Shown: positions 7,765 through 17,742 of the stretch, one piece after another | How positions within the stretch are numbered: position 1 is the stretch's first letter | Layout: each line of letters starts with the position of its first letter | Position numbers and translations under genes: made by a program | Notes under the pieces: model-generated | Seen by the model: only the letters and a program-made list of their open reading frames with translations | The model's database searches: none | What the model was told of the DNA's origin: nothing | Assembly (NCBI RefSeq): GCF_002954685.1 | Contig: NZ_MSCN01000001.1 | Location: 334,256-398,255 of the forward strand | Direction of reading: 5' to 3' | Source of the DNA: Polaribacter porphyrae | Lineage (GTDB): Bacteria; Bacteroidota; Bacteroidia; Flavobacteriales; Flavobacteriaceae | DNA length: 64,000 nt

Positions 7765-10700
7765 TTATCTTCTTAATAGAGAGAAATGTCCTTTTTTATT
7801 TATGACTGGTTTTGTATTATCAGCAGGTACTAAAGTAATATTATACCAGTAATCATCTGAAGGTAAAACTTTACCTTTAAATGTTCCATTCCAACCTTGT
7901 CCATCAATGGGGACTTGTCCTACAAGCTTTCCAAACCTGTTGAATATATTAATACTGCTATCTGGATAAAAGGTTTTATTAGCACCTTTAATTACCCAAG
8001 TTTCATTTTCGTTATCACCATTTGGTGTAAAGAATTTTGGAAATTGGATTACAGAAACTAATAAGGTTGTGTCTGGTAAACATCCATTTTTATCATTCAC
8101 TATAATTTGATATATACCACCTTCTAAATTTTCAAAAAGCGGTTCATCTTGAAAACCTGCAAAAGGTGTTCTTGTATTGTCATCAGTATTTAATATTGCA
8201 AATTGATAATCTCCAGGGCCTAAATCGTTATTAATAGTATCTATAGAAATTGATAAATTTCGTTCATTATTAATGATGTTAGATTCATCTACAATAGTGA
8301 TAAAGCTTGAATTTAACGTTGCAATATTAGATGGTCTTACCTCTATGGTTTCTTCTCTAGAACACATAGAACCATCTCTTGTTGTAGCAGTAACTTTATA
8401 ATTACCAGGAGTAGATATGTCAATATTATCGGTTGAAGTAGTGTTTAAAGGTGTTCCATTTTCATCTGTCCAAACATAAGAATATACATCGTTTGGATTT
8501 TCTACAGAAATATTTAATGGTAAATCATTTAAACATAATATTTGTGGTGTTGTTACTGTAAAACTTGGTAAAGGATGGATAATAAGATCAAATTCTGCAT
8601 CATCATTTACACAAAGTGTCTTCTTATTCTGAATACGTACATATATCCTTTCTGTTGGGTTAGTGTTTTCGTAAGGTGATAAAATAGGAGAATCTCCAGA
8701 AGATGCATCAGCTTTAGTTTTGTGAAATGTAACATTAAAATCATTAGAGTTTTGAGTAGAACCTAAAATTTCAGTTATTTTACTGTCAAAATCTATATCT
8801 TGAATTACTTGATTAGTATCATCTCCATCATCATTATTATCACAATAAGGTAAATTTGTAGGAGGTATAAATGTAGGTTCTGGATTTACAACAATAGTAA
8901 GCGTAGATTGGTCAAATACACAACCAGTATTCTTGTCAAGAATTCGAATAAATAAAACTTCTTCACTAATATTTGTTGTAGCATCAATCGTAACTCTAGT
9001 ATCATCAGAATCATAACTAATTTTATCAATACCTGTAGAATTTAAATCCATTAAATCTGCCTGTGTTTTATGATATGTAATTGTAAAATCAGCAGCATTT
9101 CTTGCACCTAAAATATCTGCATCTCTTTGGCTCACATCAATATTTTGGGCAAGTCCGTTTCTAACATCACCATCTTTAGTTCCTACATCACATACTTCTA
9201 AAGAGGGTATTGCAGTTGTAATTATTGGTAAAGGATTGATAATTACATTAAAACTTGTGTGAGGATTTACACAACTTGTGGTTTTATTTTCTACTCTTAC
9301 AAAAATTTCTTGAGTAACTGTATCTCCTTGAGTAAATGTTGGAGGTACATCATTTGTAAACTGTGTAGGTGTATCTATGTAGTCTGCATTTGAAGTATCA
9401 CCAGAAATTGCAGTTGCCTCTGATTTAAAAAAGTAGAAATTAAAATCATTTCTATTTTGATTTGTACCTGCAAGTAATTCATCAATTCTTTGTGTTAAAT
9501 CTATATTTCTATTGCTACCATTCGAAAAATTTCCATCAATTGCACCAGTATCACATTCGGAAATTGGAGAAAGCGTTTCACTACTCACTTTAGGTACACT
9601 ATTAATTTGCAGTATAAATTCTCCCAACCCTTGGCAGTTATTATTTACTGTACTTAAAATTTTATAGTAAATTGGAAATTGAACACCACCATTGATTTGG
9701 GTGATATTAATTTTATTGATATCATTTCTATAGTTAGTGATATCAATTTCGTTTAACGTGTTTGCTCTATCTTGTATATTTTCAAAATATAAAACTCTTG
9801 TATTTGCTGGTGGGTTAATATTTGCTTCTATATTAGCTTTATCTAATGAAAAATTAGTAATATTATCAGTATCGTTATTCATACCAGTAGTATCATTTCC
9901 ATTAGCATCTAAAAAATCGTCACATACAGGAGGCTGTAGAGCATTATATGGGTTATCTGGTGTTTGACCGACATTTATTTTTAACTCAATTAAATCTCTA
10001 GAACAATTTTGATTCGTAGTAACTCTTACAAAAACAGACTGTGTAGTATTTACTTGAACAGGATAAGATGTTGGGTCAGTTATTAAATTTGTGCCAGATG
10101 CATCTACAAAGTAAGTAAATGTTGCATTTGGTGTTTCAGAAATATTAAATTCAGCATTTTTTAAGTTTACAGTAGGATTGTTATTATTTGCAGCTATACA
10201 TTGATCTAACTCTGGATTAGATTTTAGTACTGGTAAAGGATCTACTATTAACTCTAAATTAGTTGATGCATCATAACAGTTTACATTGTCTTTATTTTCT
10301 ACTCTAATAAAAACTATTTGAGAAATTGTTACTGAATGATTTGCATTTTTAGGAATTACAGTTGTTGGGTCATTATTTTCAGCACCAATTTGAGTAGTAT
10401 GATAAGTGATATTATATTGAGTTGGATCTAAACCATCTAAAGTTTCAGTATCTTTTGTATTTAATAAAAACGTTTGTACTTCACCATTTATATCATTTCC
10501 ATCATCATCATTATCGCAAATTCTGTAAGGTGTTGGTTGTTTGGGTACAGGCAAATCTGTAACTGATAAAACAAAATCGGTAACTGCAAAACAAGCATTT
10601 GGTGCTAACTTATTTTGTACGCGAGCATAAATATTTTGAGAGCTAAAAGCAGTTGGATTTGTATAAGGATTCAAAATTTCGGTACCTACTGTATTAGCGT

Positions 10701-12435
10701 TAGCTTTATCCATTGTATCAAAATATTTCACTTCAAAAGTATTTGAATCCAATCCGTCTAAAATTTCAGTGTCTTTTAAAGTATTTAAATCAAATGAATT
10801 AAAACCATCTCTATCAGTATCACAAAAAACGATATCATCTGGTTTTTTGGCACTGGCTTGTTCATAAACTTCTATTTTAAAGGTTGCATTAAACTCAACA
10901 GGGTTATTACAACCATCAATAGCAGTAATTTTTAGACTATAAGTTCCAGCTTCACTAGCGGTAATATTTGTAAGTTCTAAATTTTTTATAGTAGCCGAAT
11001 TAGATATTTCAGTGATATTTACTCCATCAGTGTATGTCCAAATATAGTTTTCATTTGATGTGCCAACATCAAGATCATCAGGTTTAATAGTTTTATTTTG
11101 ATTAACACATAACTGTAAAGCTTGATTGCTTACTATAGGAAGGTTTGTATCTGAATCTGTTAGATTTATGGGTAATAAAAGAGATGAAATAAAAGGAGGT
11201 AGACCTTGGGTAGCAAATTTTGTACCTAAATAAATTGCATTTTTTGTAAAAATAACTTTAGAAGCTACTTCATAAGGGTTTTCAATTACATCTAAATATG
11301 GAGCATCTCCATTGGGGTTTGCTGCATTATTAGGATCTTGATAGGCTAAAGGTATTGTTGCATATATTTTTCCATCTGGGCCTAGTTGCAAAGCTCCTCT
11401 AAAACCTCCTTGTGGAAAATCTGTACTTCCTGCTAATTGTTCGTGAATTATAGTTCCAGATCCAGGTATATCAGCATCAGTCAGATCAAATTGGAATAAT
11501 TTATAATTAACAGGGGCATTGGAAAGAGTTTGTCTAAAACCAGAAACAGTTGAAACGTATAGTTTTTTTGAATCTGCTGAAAACTCGATTCCATAGGGTT
11601 GACCTCCATTAAAGCTTCCATTTATTCCATTTAATAGAATAGTTCCATTATTAGGACTAACTTTTCCATTACTATTGTCAAAATCATACAATACAGCATT
11701 AGAACTTTGATTAGCAATCGCTAATTTAGAACCATCAGGAGATAATTTTAAATACCCTCTTCCACTGACAAAATTATTTACTGGACTAGGCACTGGAGTT
11801 AAATTTACTCCAGAATCATCAATTTTAAAAGAATAAAAATTTGTATTGTCTGCAGATACAACCCAAAAAGTGTTACATTCTTTACCTCTAACAGCAGCTA
11901 CTTTTTCTGTCCAATCATTATGAAGTCCATTAGATAAATCTGTAAAAAAAACACCGTCATTATTTTCATCAATTAGCTGCCCATTACCATTATTCAAAGA
12001 CATATCTATGGTATAATAATTTAATCCTTTACCATCTTCAGTAATACCTCCATTATTATTAAAACTTGGCCCATCATCAACAGTAAAAAGATAATATATT
12101 GTTGAGGAGCCTGGTTTAGGTATTATCATTCCAGATTGTGTGCTTGAAGGGTCACCTTTTAAATCATCTGCTCTATTACCATTGGTATACGTCATTAAGT
12201 TATGATTTCTATCAAAAACTTTAATTCCATCTGAATAAAAAAGTAAATTACCATTAGAATCTGAAAAAGATGAGCATCCCTCTAGTGTATTAATCTGTCC
12301 GTTCAACAAAAATCTAGGTGGGCTTTCATTAAAGTCAATACCAGCATTTTCACCAAAATACCAGATATTAGCTTCCTTTTGAGAAAATATATTTAATGTA
12401 AAAAGTAAGAATATTATTAACGAAAAATTCTTCAT
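7765..12435 (-). CDS. Large secreted protein with T9SS type B (gliding-motility-associated) C-terminal domain
   Basis: A 1556-residue protein with a Sec signal peptide (about 1-18, ending in a Phe-Ser-Gln site). The first 400 or so residues look like a beta-propeller (recurring YSDGIKVFDRN, LSPDGSKLAIANQ, FSADSKKLYVSTV and LGPDGKIYATIP type blades). An Ig/PKD-like segment follows. Then come about seven related units of 90-100 residues, each opening with a Cys-Asp acidic loop (FCDTDRDG, ICDNDDDG, ECDTGAIDG, VCDVGTKDG, YCDNNDDGDD) and ending in a 'IFVRVENK..C' strand. The last 90 residues (FTPNGDNENETW to the terminal HFSLLRR) are the type B sorting domain that directs export by the type IX system and surface attachment. 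The acidic loops probably bind calcium. This is likely a cell-surface adhesin or propeller protein; its ligand is unknown. It is monocistronic, convergent with the sulfonolipid pair. Confidence 0.85.
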   Translation of the reverse strand: MKNFSLIIFLLFTLNIFSQKEANIWYFGENAGIDFNESPPRFLLNGQINTLEGCSSFSDSNGNLLFYSDGIKVFDRNHNLMTYTNGNRADDLKGDPSSTQSGMIIPKPGSSTIYYLFTVDDGPSFNNNGGITEDGKGLNYYTIDMSLNNGNGQLIDENNDGVFFTDLSNGLHNDWTEKVAAVRGKECNTFWVVSADNTNFYSFKIDDSGVNLTPVPSPVNNFVSGRGYLKLSPDGSKLAIANQSSNAVLYDFDNSNGKVSPNNGTILLNGINGSFNGGQPYGIEFSADSKKLYVSTVSGFRQTLSNAPVNYKLFQFDLTDADIPGSGTIIHEQLAGSTDFPQGGFRGALQLGPDGKIYATIPLAYQDPNNAANPNGDAPYLDVIENPYEVASKVIFTKNAIYLGTKFATQGLPPFISSLLLPINLTDSDTNLPIVSNQALQLCVNQNKTIKPDDLDVGTSNENYIWTYTDGVNITEISNSATIKNLELTNITASEAGTYSLKITAIDGCNNPVEFNATFKIEVYEQASAKKPDDIVFCDTDRDGFNSFDLNTLKDTEILDGLDSNTFEVKYFDTMDKANANTVGTEILNPYTNPTAFSSQNIYARVQNKLAPNACFAVTDFVLSVTDLPVPKQPTPYRICDNDDDGNDINGEVQTFLLNTKDTETLDGLDPTQYNITYHTTQIGAENNDPTTVIPKNANHSVTISQIVFIRVENKDNVNCYDASTNLELIVDPLPVLKSNPELDQCIAANNNNPTVNLKNAEFNISETPNATFTYFVDASGTNLITDPTSYPVQVNTTQSVFVRVTTNQNCSRDLIELKINVGQTPDNPYNALQPPVCDDFLDANGNDTTGMNNDTDNITNFSLDKANIEANINPPANTRVLYFENIQDRANTLNEIDITNYRNDINKINITQINGGVQFPIYYKILSTVNNNCQGLGEFILQINSVPKVSSETLSPISECDTGAIDGNFSNGSNRNIDLTQRIDELLAGTNQNRNDFNFYFFKSEATAISGDTSNADYIDTPTQFTNDVPPTFTQGDTVTQEIFVRVENKTTSCVNPHTSFNVIINPLPIITTAIPSLEVCDVGTKDGDVRNGLAQNIDVSQRDADILGARNAADFTITYHKTQADLMDLNSTGIDKISYDSDDTRVTIDATTNISEEVLFIRILDKNTGCVFDQSTLTIVVNPEPTFIPPTNLPYCDNNDDGDDTNQVIQDIDFDSKITEILGSTQNSNDFNVTFHKTKADASSGDSPILSPYENTNPTERIYVRIQNKKTLCVNDDAEFDLIIHPLPSFTVTTPQILCLNDLPLNISVENPNDVYSYVWTDENGTPLNTTSTDNIDISTPGNYKVTATTRDGSMCSREETIEVRPSNIATLNSSFITIVDESNIINNERNLSISIDTINNDLGPGDYQFAILNTDDNTRTPFAGFQDEPLFENLEGGIYQIIVNDKNGCLPDTTLLVSVIQFPKFFTPNGDNENETWVIKGANKTFYPDSSINIFNRFGKLVGQVPIDGQGWNGTFKGKVLPSDDYWYNITLVPADNTKPVINKKGHFSLLRR

Positions 12436-12460
12436 TTAATAGAGTTTATAATAGAATATT

Positions 12461-12468
12461 CAAATATA
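12461..12468 (-). promoter_or_regulatory. -7 promoter element of the T9SS type B gene
   Basis: The reverse strand reads TATATTTG, a full TAnnTTTG match, 25 bp before the ATG at 12435. A possible -33 TTG lies 22 bp further upstream. Confidence 0.5.
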
Positions 12469-12659
12469 TTTAAAAACTAGCACAATTACTCAATTTTTAA
12501 CATTGATAAAAGTGATTATTTTTAGACGTAAGGATTAAACATTTGTAACATTTTTTAAATAAAAGCTACATATATTTAAAGTTATATTTCTTATACTTAA
12601 AAAAAATAACGAAATTGCTTTTTCAAAAATTGTTCAACCTTATAAAAAACTAAAATAAT

Positions 12660-14000
12660 ATGTCTGATGATTTTGATTTATTAGAAACAAATTCTAATGA
12701 GAAAACTGAAAAAGTAGATGTAAATTGGGGTAAAGCCATAGATACAATGAAATCTAAATTAGCTCAAGAAGACGACCCACAATCTCGTCAAAAAATACTG
12801 AATGCAACTTTAGATGATGTTGTACATATGGCTGAAAAAGACAGAACCACACTTTTAGACGCTATTAAAGATTTGACAGATTATCAAGATGAAGTAGGGA
12901 TTATGTTTGAGAAATTCTCTTCTTTAAATCCTAAAGAGCAAAAAGTTATTGATGATGCTCAAAAAGAATTAGAAAGAGCCAGAATTGAATTAGAAGATGC
13001 TCAAAATAAACCAGATACTTGGTGGAATAATCTTTGGGGAAGAAAATCGAAAATAAAAAAAGAAATAGAAGAATTTGCTGAAGCAGAGAAAGTAAGAGCT
13101 GGTGCTGATAATAAGGCAAAAGCAATGTTTCAAGAACGTATTGAAAGTGCAGATGTAGAAACTTTATTAAGTGAACTTTCTTACAAATCTCAAGCTGCTG
13201 TTACCCGTTTAAAAAATAGGGAAGTTGAAATTAAAGAAGTAGAAGAAAAGTTAAAAACGGCTATTGTTGAAGCTTCCAAAAATCACACAAAATCTTTAGA
13301 AAAGAAAAAAGAGATTGAAGGTAAGCTAGAAGAACAATATGCTTTGTTAAAACAAGCACGTCAAGAATTAGATGAAATTGCAGACAAGCAATCAACAGCA
13401 TATTCTGAAGCTATTGGAAAAGTAACAACAATTGAGCAAAAAGTTGAAGAGTTAGAAGGGCTTAAAAATGCCTATACAACATTAGCAGCAAGTAAAGATA
13501 GTTTTGTACATAAACATAATTTAACGATTAAAGTATTGACTTCTCTGCGTTCTAATTTACAAACTCACAGAGCAAAATTAAAGTCAGATACTGAAGAAAG
13601 ATTAAAGTATTATGATGGTTATGTAGTGGCTTTAAAAGCGAGAACAGATCAAGAATTTGCTGGAATTTTAGAGCATTTAGGTGTAAAAACAGATGAACAT
13701 ATAGGTGAAACTTTAGCTTCTATGCATTCTGCAAGTGCTAGAGCTCGTCAAGAAATGATGGATAATATTCCTGTTCATGAAAAAGTAATGAAAGGCGTGT
13801 ATAGCACTTATGCAGAAGCACTTCACGAAATCAGAGAAAAAGACATCGACATTCAAAAGAATTTTGCAGACAGATATGGAATAGACATGAAAGAGATTTT
13901 CGAGGATTATTATAAAGCTGATAAAGAAACACCAACTTTAGAAGATATTCCTACAGAAAAACCGAAAGTTGATAATTCAAATGATGATATGTTATCTTAA
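12660..14000 (+). CDS. Long coiled-coil protein, first gene of the AAA+ block
   Basis: A 446-residue, very charged, mostly helical protein without a signal peptide or classical membrane helix. It has an acidic N-terminal tail, a helical region to about residue 90, and heptad-rich coiled coil from about 93 to 290. A Trp-rich turn at 119-127 (DTWWNNLWG) interrupts it and looks like a membrane-interface or hairpin tip. A second helical domain (about 290-420) and an acidic tail ending in DDMLS follow. I do not recognise the family; it is not a convincing TelA or PspA relative. It begins a block of ten same-strand genes with a AAA+ ATPase two genes downstream, so a substrate or adaptor of that ATPase is a reasonable guess. 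The 224 bp upstream hold no full TAnnTTTG promoter match. Confidence 0.8.
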   Translation: MSDDFDLLETNSNEKTEKVDVNWGKAIDTMKSKLAQEDDPQSRQKILNATLDDVVHMAEKDRTTLLDAIKDLTDYQDEVGIMFEKFSSLNPKEQKVIDDAQKELERARIELEDAQNKPDTWWNNLWGRKSKIKKEIEEFAEAEKVRAGADNKAKAMFQERIESADVETLLSELSYKSQAAVTRLKNREVEIKEVEEKLKTAIVEASKNHTKSLEKKKEIEGKLEEQYALLKQARQELDEIADKQSTAYSEAIGKVTTIEQKVEELEGLKNAYTTLAASKDSFVHKHNLTIKVLTSLRSNLQTHRAKLKSDTEERLKYYDGYVVALKARTDQEFAGILEHLGVKTDEHIGETLASMHSASARARQEMMDNIPVHEKVMKGVYSTYAEALHEIREKDIDIQKNFADRYGIDMKEIFEDYYKADKETPTLEDIPTEKPKVDNSNDDMLS

Positions 14001-14010
14001 ATGAGTAAGT

Positions 14011-14074
14011 AGTATTCAGTCAATAGTTCTCATTCCAATGTTGACTGTTTACTGAAAACTGCAAACTGAATACT
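14011..14074. repeat. Intergenic inverted repeat
   Basis: AGTATTCAGT at 14011-14020 is the exact reverse complement of ACTGAATACT at 14065-14074, and nested inside are AGTCAA and TTGACT. It fills the gap between two genes and resembles the dispersed 'CAGTATTCAGT' intergenic elements of Flavobacteriaceae. Confidence 0.6.
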
Positions 14075-14079
14075 AAAAA

Positions 14080-15123
14080 ATGATTCCAACTCCTTTAGAT
14101 TCTGCTGCTTTAAATTCCAAAGAACAATATGTTTTCTATCATAAAATGGTAGATTTTGTTCTAAAAGAATTGATTGTAAGCATTCAGCAAGAAGCTTTAT
14201 GTTCTCAACAAGAATTAATTTTCTTCAAACAATATTCAGATTTGTTATTGTATTCTATTGAAGCAATGCGAATTAAATATATGTACGATGAGGAAGATAA
14301 TATGAAAGTCGATTTAACAGATTCAGGATTTCCTAATTATTTAGAGTTTCGTTTTTTGTATAATGATTTAGAATTACGTGAAAATTATATTGATAAGTTA
14401 GTTGATATAGATAGTCTAAAATCACAATTTTTAGATACGCTTTTACGTAAAAAACAACCAATTAAAAAGAGAGATTTATTTAAAGCGTCATCAATAATAT
14501 ATTATACTTCTGTTAATAAAAAACTCATTTTCAATCGATTTGTACAAGGTAAAATTTTGGAAGGTCCTGAAAATGCAAACTATCAATATGTAACAAGTTG
14601 GAGTTTTTACGATGTAAGTCACAACAGACCTTTTATTTGTTTTATGTATTTTGATTATGATAAAAGAGATGCTATAAGAGACAAAGAAAAAATTTATCAA
14701 GTTTTAAAAGAAAGTGCAGATAGAGAAATGCCTTTAGATGCAATGGCTTATAATATTGATAGAAAACTAGAAGATATTCGTCCAAAACACATTAAAAGAA
14801 TCGATTTAGGGCCTTTGCACAATGTTTTTGCAAAAGATGAAAACGAAATAACGCATACTATTCTAAAAGCCATAGCTGATAAAACAATAACATTAGATTC
14901 ATATGCTTTATCATTAAAAATTGATGAAGTTTTTTCTGGAGATACTTTTACAGAAGGAGGTTTTTTTACAAAACAAACCATGCAAAAATGGAGCGAAGTT
15001 GTAAAACAACAATATCTTTTTGCATCACATAGAGTAATTCAATTACTTTACAATCAAGTGCCAAGAGCTTTAGATAAACTCGAGAAAGAACCAATTTTAA
15101 TGTCTGATCTTAAGGTTAAGTAG
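14080..15123 (+). CDS. Conserved protein of unknown function in the AAA+ block
   Basis: A 347-residue soluble-looking protein with no signal peptide or membrane helix. The N-terminal third is helical (FYHKMVDFVLKELIVSI). The middle has a beta-rich stretch around FNRFVQGKILEGPEN and WSFYDVSHNRPFICFMYFDY, with a domain-like run of aromatic residues, and the C-terminal part is again helical. I recognise no motif. It lies 79 bp after the coiled-coil gene and 77 bp before the AAA+ ATPase, both gaps being filled by dispersed palindromes, which argues for a fixed three-gene unit. Confidence 0.8.
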   Translation: MIPTPLDSAALNSKEQYVFYHKMVDFVLKELIVSIQQEALCSQQELIFFKQYSDLLLYSIEAMRIKYMYDEEDNMKVDLTDSGFPNYLEFRFLYNDLELRENYIDKLVDIDSLKSQFLDTLLRKKQPIKKRDLFKASSIIYYTSVNKKLIFNRFVQGKILEGPENANYQYVTSWSFYDVSHNRPFICFMYFDYDKRDAIRDKEKIYQVLKESADREMPLDAMAYNIDRKLEDIRPKHIKRIDLGPLHNVFAKDENEITHTILKAIADKTITLDSYALSLKIDEVFSGDTFTEGGFFTKQTMQKWSEVVKQQYLFASHRVIQLLYNQVPRALDKLEKEPILMSDLKVK

Positions 15124-15147
15124 TAAATAAAATTTAAAGCTATCAAA

Positions 15148-15178
15148 GACCTTACAGGTTTTGAAAACCTGTGAAGTC
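15148..15178. repeat. Short palindromic intergenic repeat
   Basis: The perfect inverted repeat ACAGGTTTT-G-AAAACCTGT at 15154-15172, flanked by GACCTT and GAAGTC, lies just before the AAA+ gene. Its AGGTTTT/AAAACCT core resembles the larger element at 20271-20338 (AAGGTTT/AAACCTT). Confidence 0.6.
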
Positions 15179-15200
15179 TGTAAATTGAAAACAGAAAAAA

Positions 15201-17162
15201 ATGGAACACAACTCAACATTTCCTATAAAACAAAACGAATTAGATGTACTTCGTGATGAAGCTACAGACTATATAAAATCCGTTCAGTGGGAACAAGGTA
15301 ATAAAGCAAAAAGTAGAGAAAAAAATGCCAAAGACGATTCCATTTTGCTGTATTTATCAAGAGCAAATAATGGAAGTAATGTTGAAGTTACTTCCGTTTC
15401 TAAAACTATTTTGGCGTTAAAAAAACGATTATTGCCAGATTCAATTGCAATTCCTGTTCATTTAAATCAAACATTATTTGCAGTTCAAGAAGGCTTAACT
15501 TTAGGAATTTGGATTAAAGATGCTTATTATGATGCATCAGGTTTATCAGCTTTAAATGAACGAAAAACGGCTTTAGATTCATCAGGAAAAAGAGAGTTTG
15601 AAAGCAAATTACAAACAGCAACTGCTTTTCAATTATTTGCAACATCCTATAAAATTTTACACGATTTAAAATCTTTTGCTTCTGATGATTTATCTGTAAT
15701 GAAACAAAAGTTTGCAGGCATTCCAGAAGTATCTTTTTTATCGCCCTTAAAAGGAATTGCGTGTGCTTTATTTTACTTTGATAAATATTTAGGTCATCCA
15801 GAAATCATAAAATCAGACAAAGATGTTGTCGATTTTACTGTTGTTTATTTTGAAGCTTTAATTGATGAAATTCAGTTGCGTAAAAGCAGTTTAGAATATA
15901 CAGAAACTATTGTAGACAGAACCTATAAATTAGAAAATTCAGATTTCGCAGTTTCAGGTTGGGAAAACGTTTTTCAAGGAACAGCTAAAAGTGTAGAGTT
16001 CAATAAAATTCAATTTGAGCAAATTGTAGGAAATAAAGATGCAAAACATTTTGCTCGTAGATTAACAGAAAGAATGTTGAGCTACGATTTTGAAGCACAG
16101 AAAAATCCGTTTCAAGAATTAGGTGGTTTTATGCCTGTTTTTATGGGATATGGAATTCCAGGAACAGGAAAAAGTATGTTAATTGCAGCAATTGCAACTC
16201 GTTTAAAAGAACATTGTGATCATTTAGATATTCCGTTTTTATTTCATCCAATGCCAGATACTCTAATCTCTACTTTTCAAGGAGGTTCTGCAGAAAAAAT
16301 GGTAGAATGGATGAAACCAATGCAAGATCCAACTAAAATTATTTTTGCACCAATTGATGATGCAGAAAACAATTTACAAGAAAGAACAGCACAAGGTGTT
16401 TCTGCTGGAGTTAAAGAAGTTATTGGTGTTTTCTTACGATATACAGAAGGTGCGTATGCTGTAAATTATGGAAATTCGTCTGTGGGCTTATTTACAAACC
16501 TACCTGAAATGCTAGACAAAGCAGTGATTTCTAGAGTACAAGGAAGGTTTAAAATTGATGGAGCAAGAACAGAGCACGATTTTTTAGATCAAGATTATAT
16601 TTGGTGGAAAAAGTTTGAAAAAACGATTCCAAATTTTGTGAATATGCAAAATCCACAGAATTATGATTTTTTGAAAGATCAAGGTTTGGCAAAAAATATG
16701 GGAGATATTTTAAATTCCGTAGAAAAACCATCAGAACGCAGCGTTTTAGAAGCTTATGACAAAGCAAGTCAAAAACACAAAACCAATGAGCATTTATTTT
16801 TTGCGACTTTATATAAAGAAATTCAAAAAATATTTCCATTCTTTTCATCAAGAGATGTTAGAAACATTCAATCTGCAATTTCATTGCGATTAACAGATTT
16901 TGATTTGGAGCAAGATTGGTTTGATAATCCTGAAACTTATTTCAAAAAAGATTATGCTACTAAATTGAATATGTTGCAAGAATTGATGAAAGCGAATATG
17001 AAAGGCTTGGATTTTTCTGAAATCAGAAGACAAGAAGTAGTGCGTTATTTAGATAATGTAGCAACTATAGCTGATACAGATTTTAAGCGTAAAGTTGATG
17101 CAAGAGTGAATCAGTTGAATATTGATTTGGAGGCAAGAAGAAATTTTGAAAATGGAAACTAA
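15201..17162 (+). CDS. AAA+ family ATPase
   Basis: A 653-residue protein. Residues 1-270 form a helical N-terminal region without recognised motif. The AAA+ core (about 275-480) has Walker A G318-I-P320-G-T-G-K324-S325, a Walker B strand IIFAPIDDAE with D386, D387 and E389, a sensor-1-like segment GLFTNLPEML, and an arginine-finger-like VISRVQGRF. Residues 480-653 are helical. The ATP-binding residues look intact, so an active remodelling ATPase is likely. It has no signal peptide or membrane helix and is probably cytoplasmic, working on the membrane or coiled-coil proteins encoded around it. The stop codon overlaps the NUDIX start by 11 bp, giving translational coupling. Substrate unknown. 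Confidence 0.88.
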   Translation: MEHNSTFPIKQNELDVLRDEATDYIKSVQWEQGNKAKSREKNAKDDSILLYLSRANNGSNVEVTSVSKTILALKKRLLPDSIAIPVHLNQTLFAVQEGLTLGIWIKDAYYDASGLSALNERKTALDSSGKREFESKLQTATAFQLFATSYKILHDLKSFASDDLSVMKQKFAGIPEVSFLSPLKGIACALFYFDKYLGHPEIIKSDKDVVDFTVVYFEALIDEIQLRKSSLEYTETIVDRTYKLENSDFAVSGWENVFQGTAKSVEFNKIQFEQIVGNKDAKHFARRLTERMLSYDFEAQKNPFQELGGFMPVFMGYGIPGTGKSMLIAAIATRLKEHCDHLDIPFLFHPMPDTLISTFQGGSAEKMVEWMKPMQDPTKIIFAPIDDAENNLQERTAQGVSAGVKEVIGVFLRYTEGAYAVNYGNSSVGLFTNLPEMLDKAVISRVQGRFKIDGARTEHDFLDQDYIWWKKFEKTIPNFVNMQNPQNYDFLKDQGLAKNMGDILNSVEKPSERSVLEAYDKASQKHKTNEHLFFATLYKEIQKIFPFFSSRDVRNIQSAISLRLTDFDLEQDWFDNPETYFKKDYATKLNMLQELMKANMKGLDFSEIRRQEVVRYLDNVATIADTDFKRKVDARVNQLNIDLEARRNFENGN

Positions 17163-17742
17163 AAAGAAAATTAGCAATATAACATCAAAAGTAGCATCCA
17201 ATTTTTGGGGAAAATTAGAACACGTAAACTTTGATTTTACGTTCAAAAATGGAAAATCTGTAAACTTAACACACGAAGTTTATGGTAAAAGTGATGGAGT
17301 TGCTATCTTATTATATAATCCTAAAACAAAAAAAGTAATTTTATCCAAACAATTTAGAATGCCAGTTTTTGTTGCAGGAGTTGATAACGGATTTTCTATT
17401 GAAGTTGTTGGTGGAGCTTTAGATGAAAATGAAACTGCAAAAACTTGTGTAATTAGGGAAACAGAAGAAGAAGTAGGCTATAGAATATCAGAAGTAAAAA
17501 AAGTAAGTACAGTTTTTTTATCTCCAGGAATCGTAAAAGAGAGAGTACATCTTTTTGTTGGTAAATACAAAGATTCTGATAAAACTGAAAATGGTGGAGG
17601 TTTAGAAGATGAAAATGAAGAAATTGAAGTTATAGAAACCAACTTTTCTGATGCTCTAAAAATGATTGAAACCGAAGAAATTATTGATGCAAGAACGATT
17701 TTATTATTGCAATATTTACAGATAAATAAATTGCTAAAATGA
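17152..17742 (+). CDS. NUDIX hydrolase (GDP-mannose/ADP-sugar pyrophosphatase type)
   Basis: A 196-residue protein starting at an ATG that overlaps the AAA+ stop codon; an in-frame TTG at 17122 is less likely. The Nudix box is visible as GGALDENETAKTCVIRETEEEVG (G-x5-E-x7-REx2EExG). The surrounding sequence (RMPVFVAG, FLSPGIVKERVHLF, FVGKY) is typical of the nucleoside-diphosphate-sugar branch related to NudK/YffH, which hydrolyses GDP-mannose or ADP-sugars. Its presence inside the AAA+ block, overlapping on both sides with neighbours, hints at removing or sensing a nucleotide signal, but this is speculation. Housekeeping is equally possible. Confidence 0.85.
   Translation: METKKKISNITSKVASNFWGKLEHVNFDFTFKNGKSVNLTHEVYGKSDGVAILLYNPKTKKVILSKQFRMPVFVAGVDNGFSIEVVGGALDENETAKTCVIRETEEEVGYRISEVKKVSTVFLSPGIVKERVHLFVGKYKDSDKTENGGGLEDENEEIEVIETNFSDALKMIETEEIIDARTILLLQYLQINKLLK

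Noticed and set aside
12660-14000. TelA (toxic anion resistance) homologue
   Set aside because: Coiled-coil composition is similar, but none of the TelA family motifs can be found in it.
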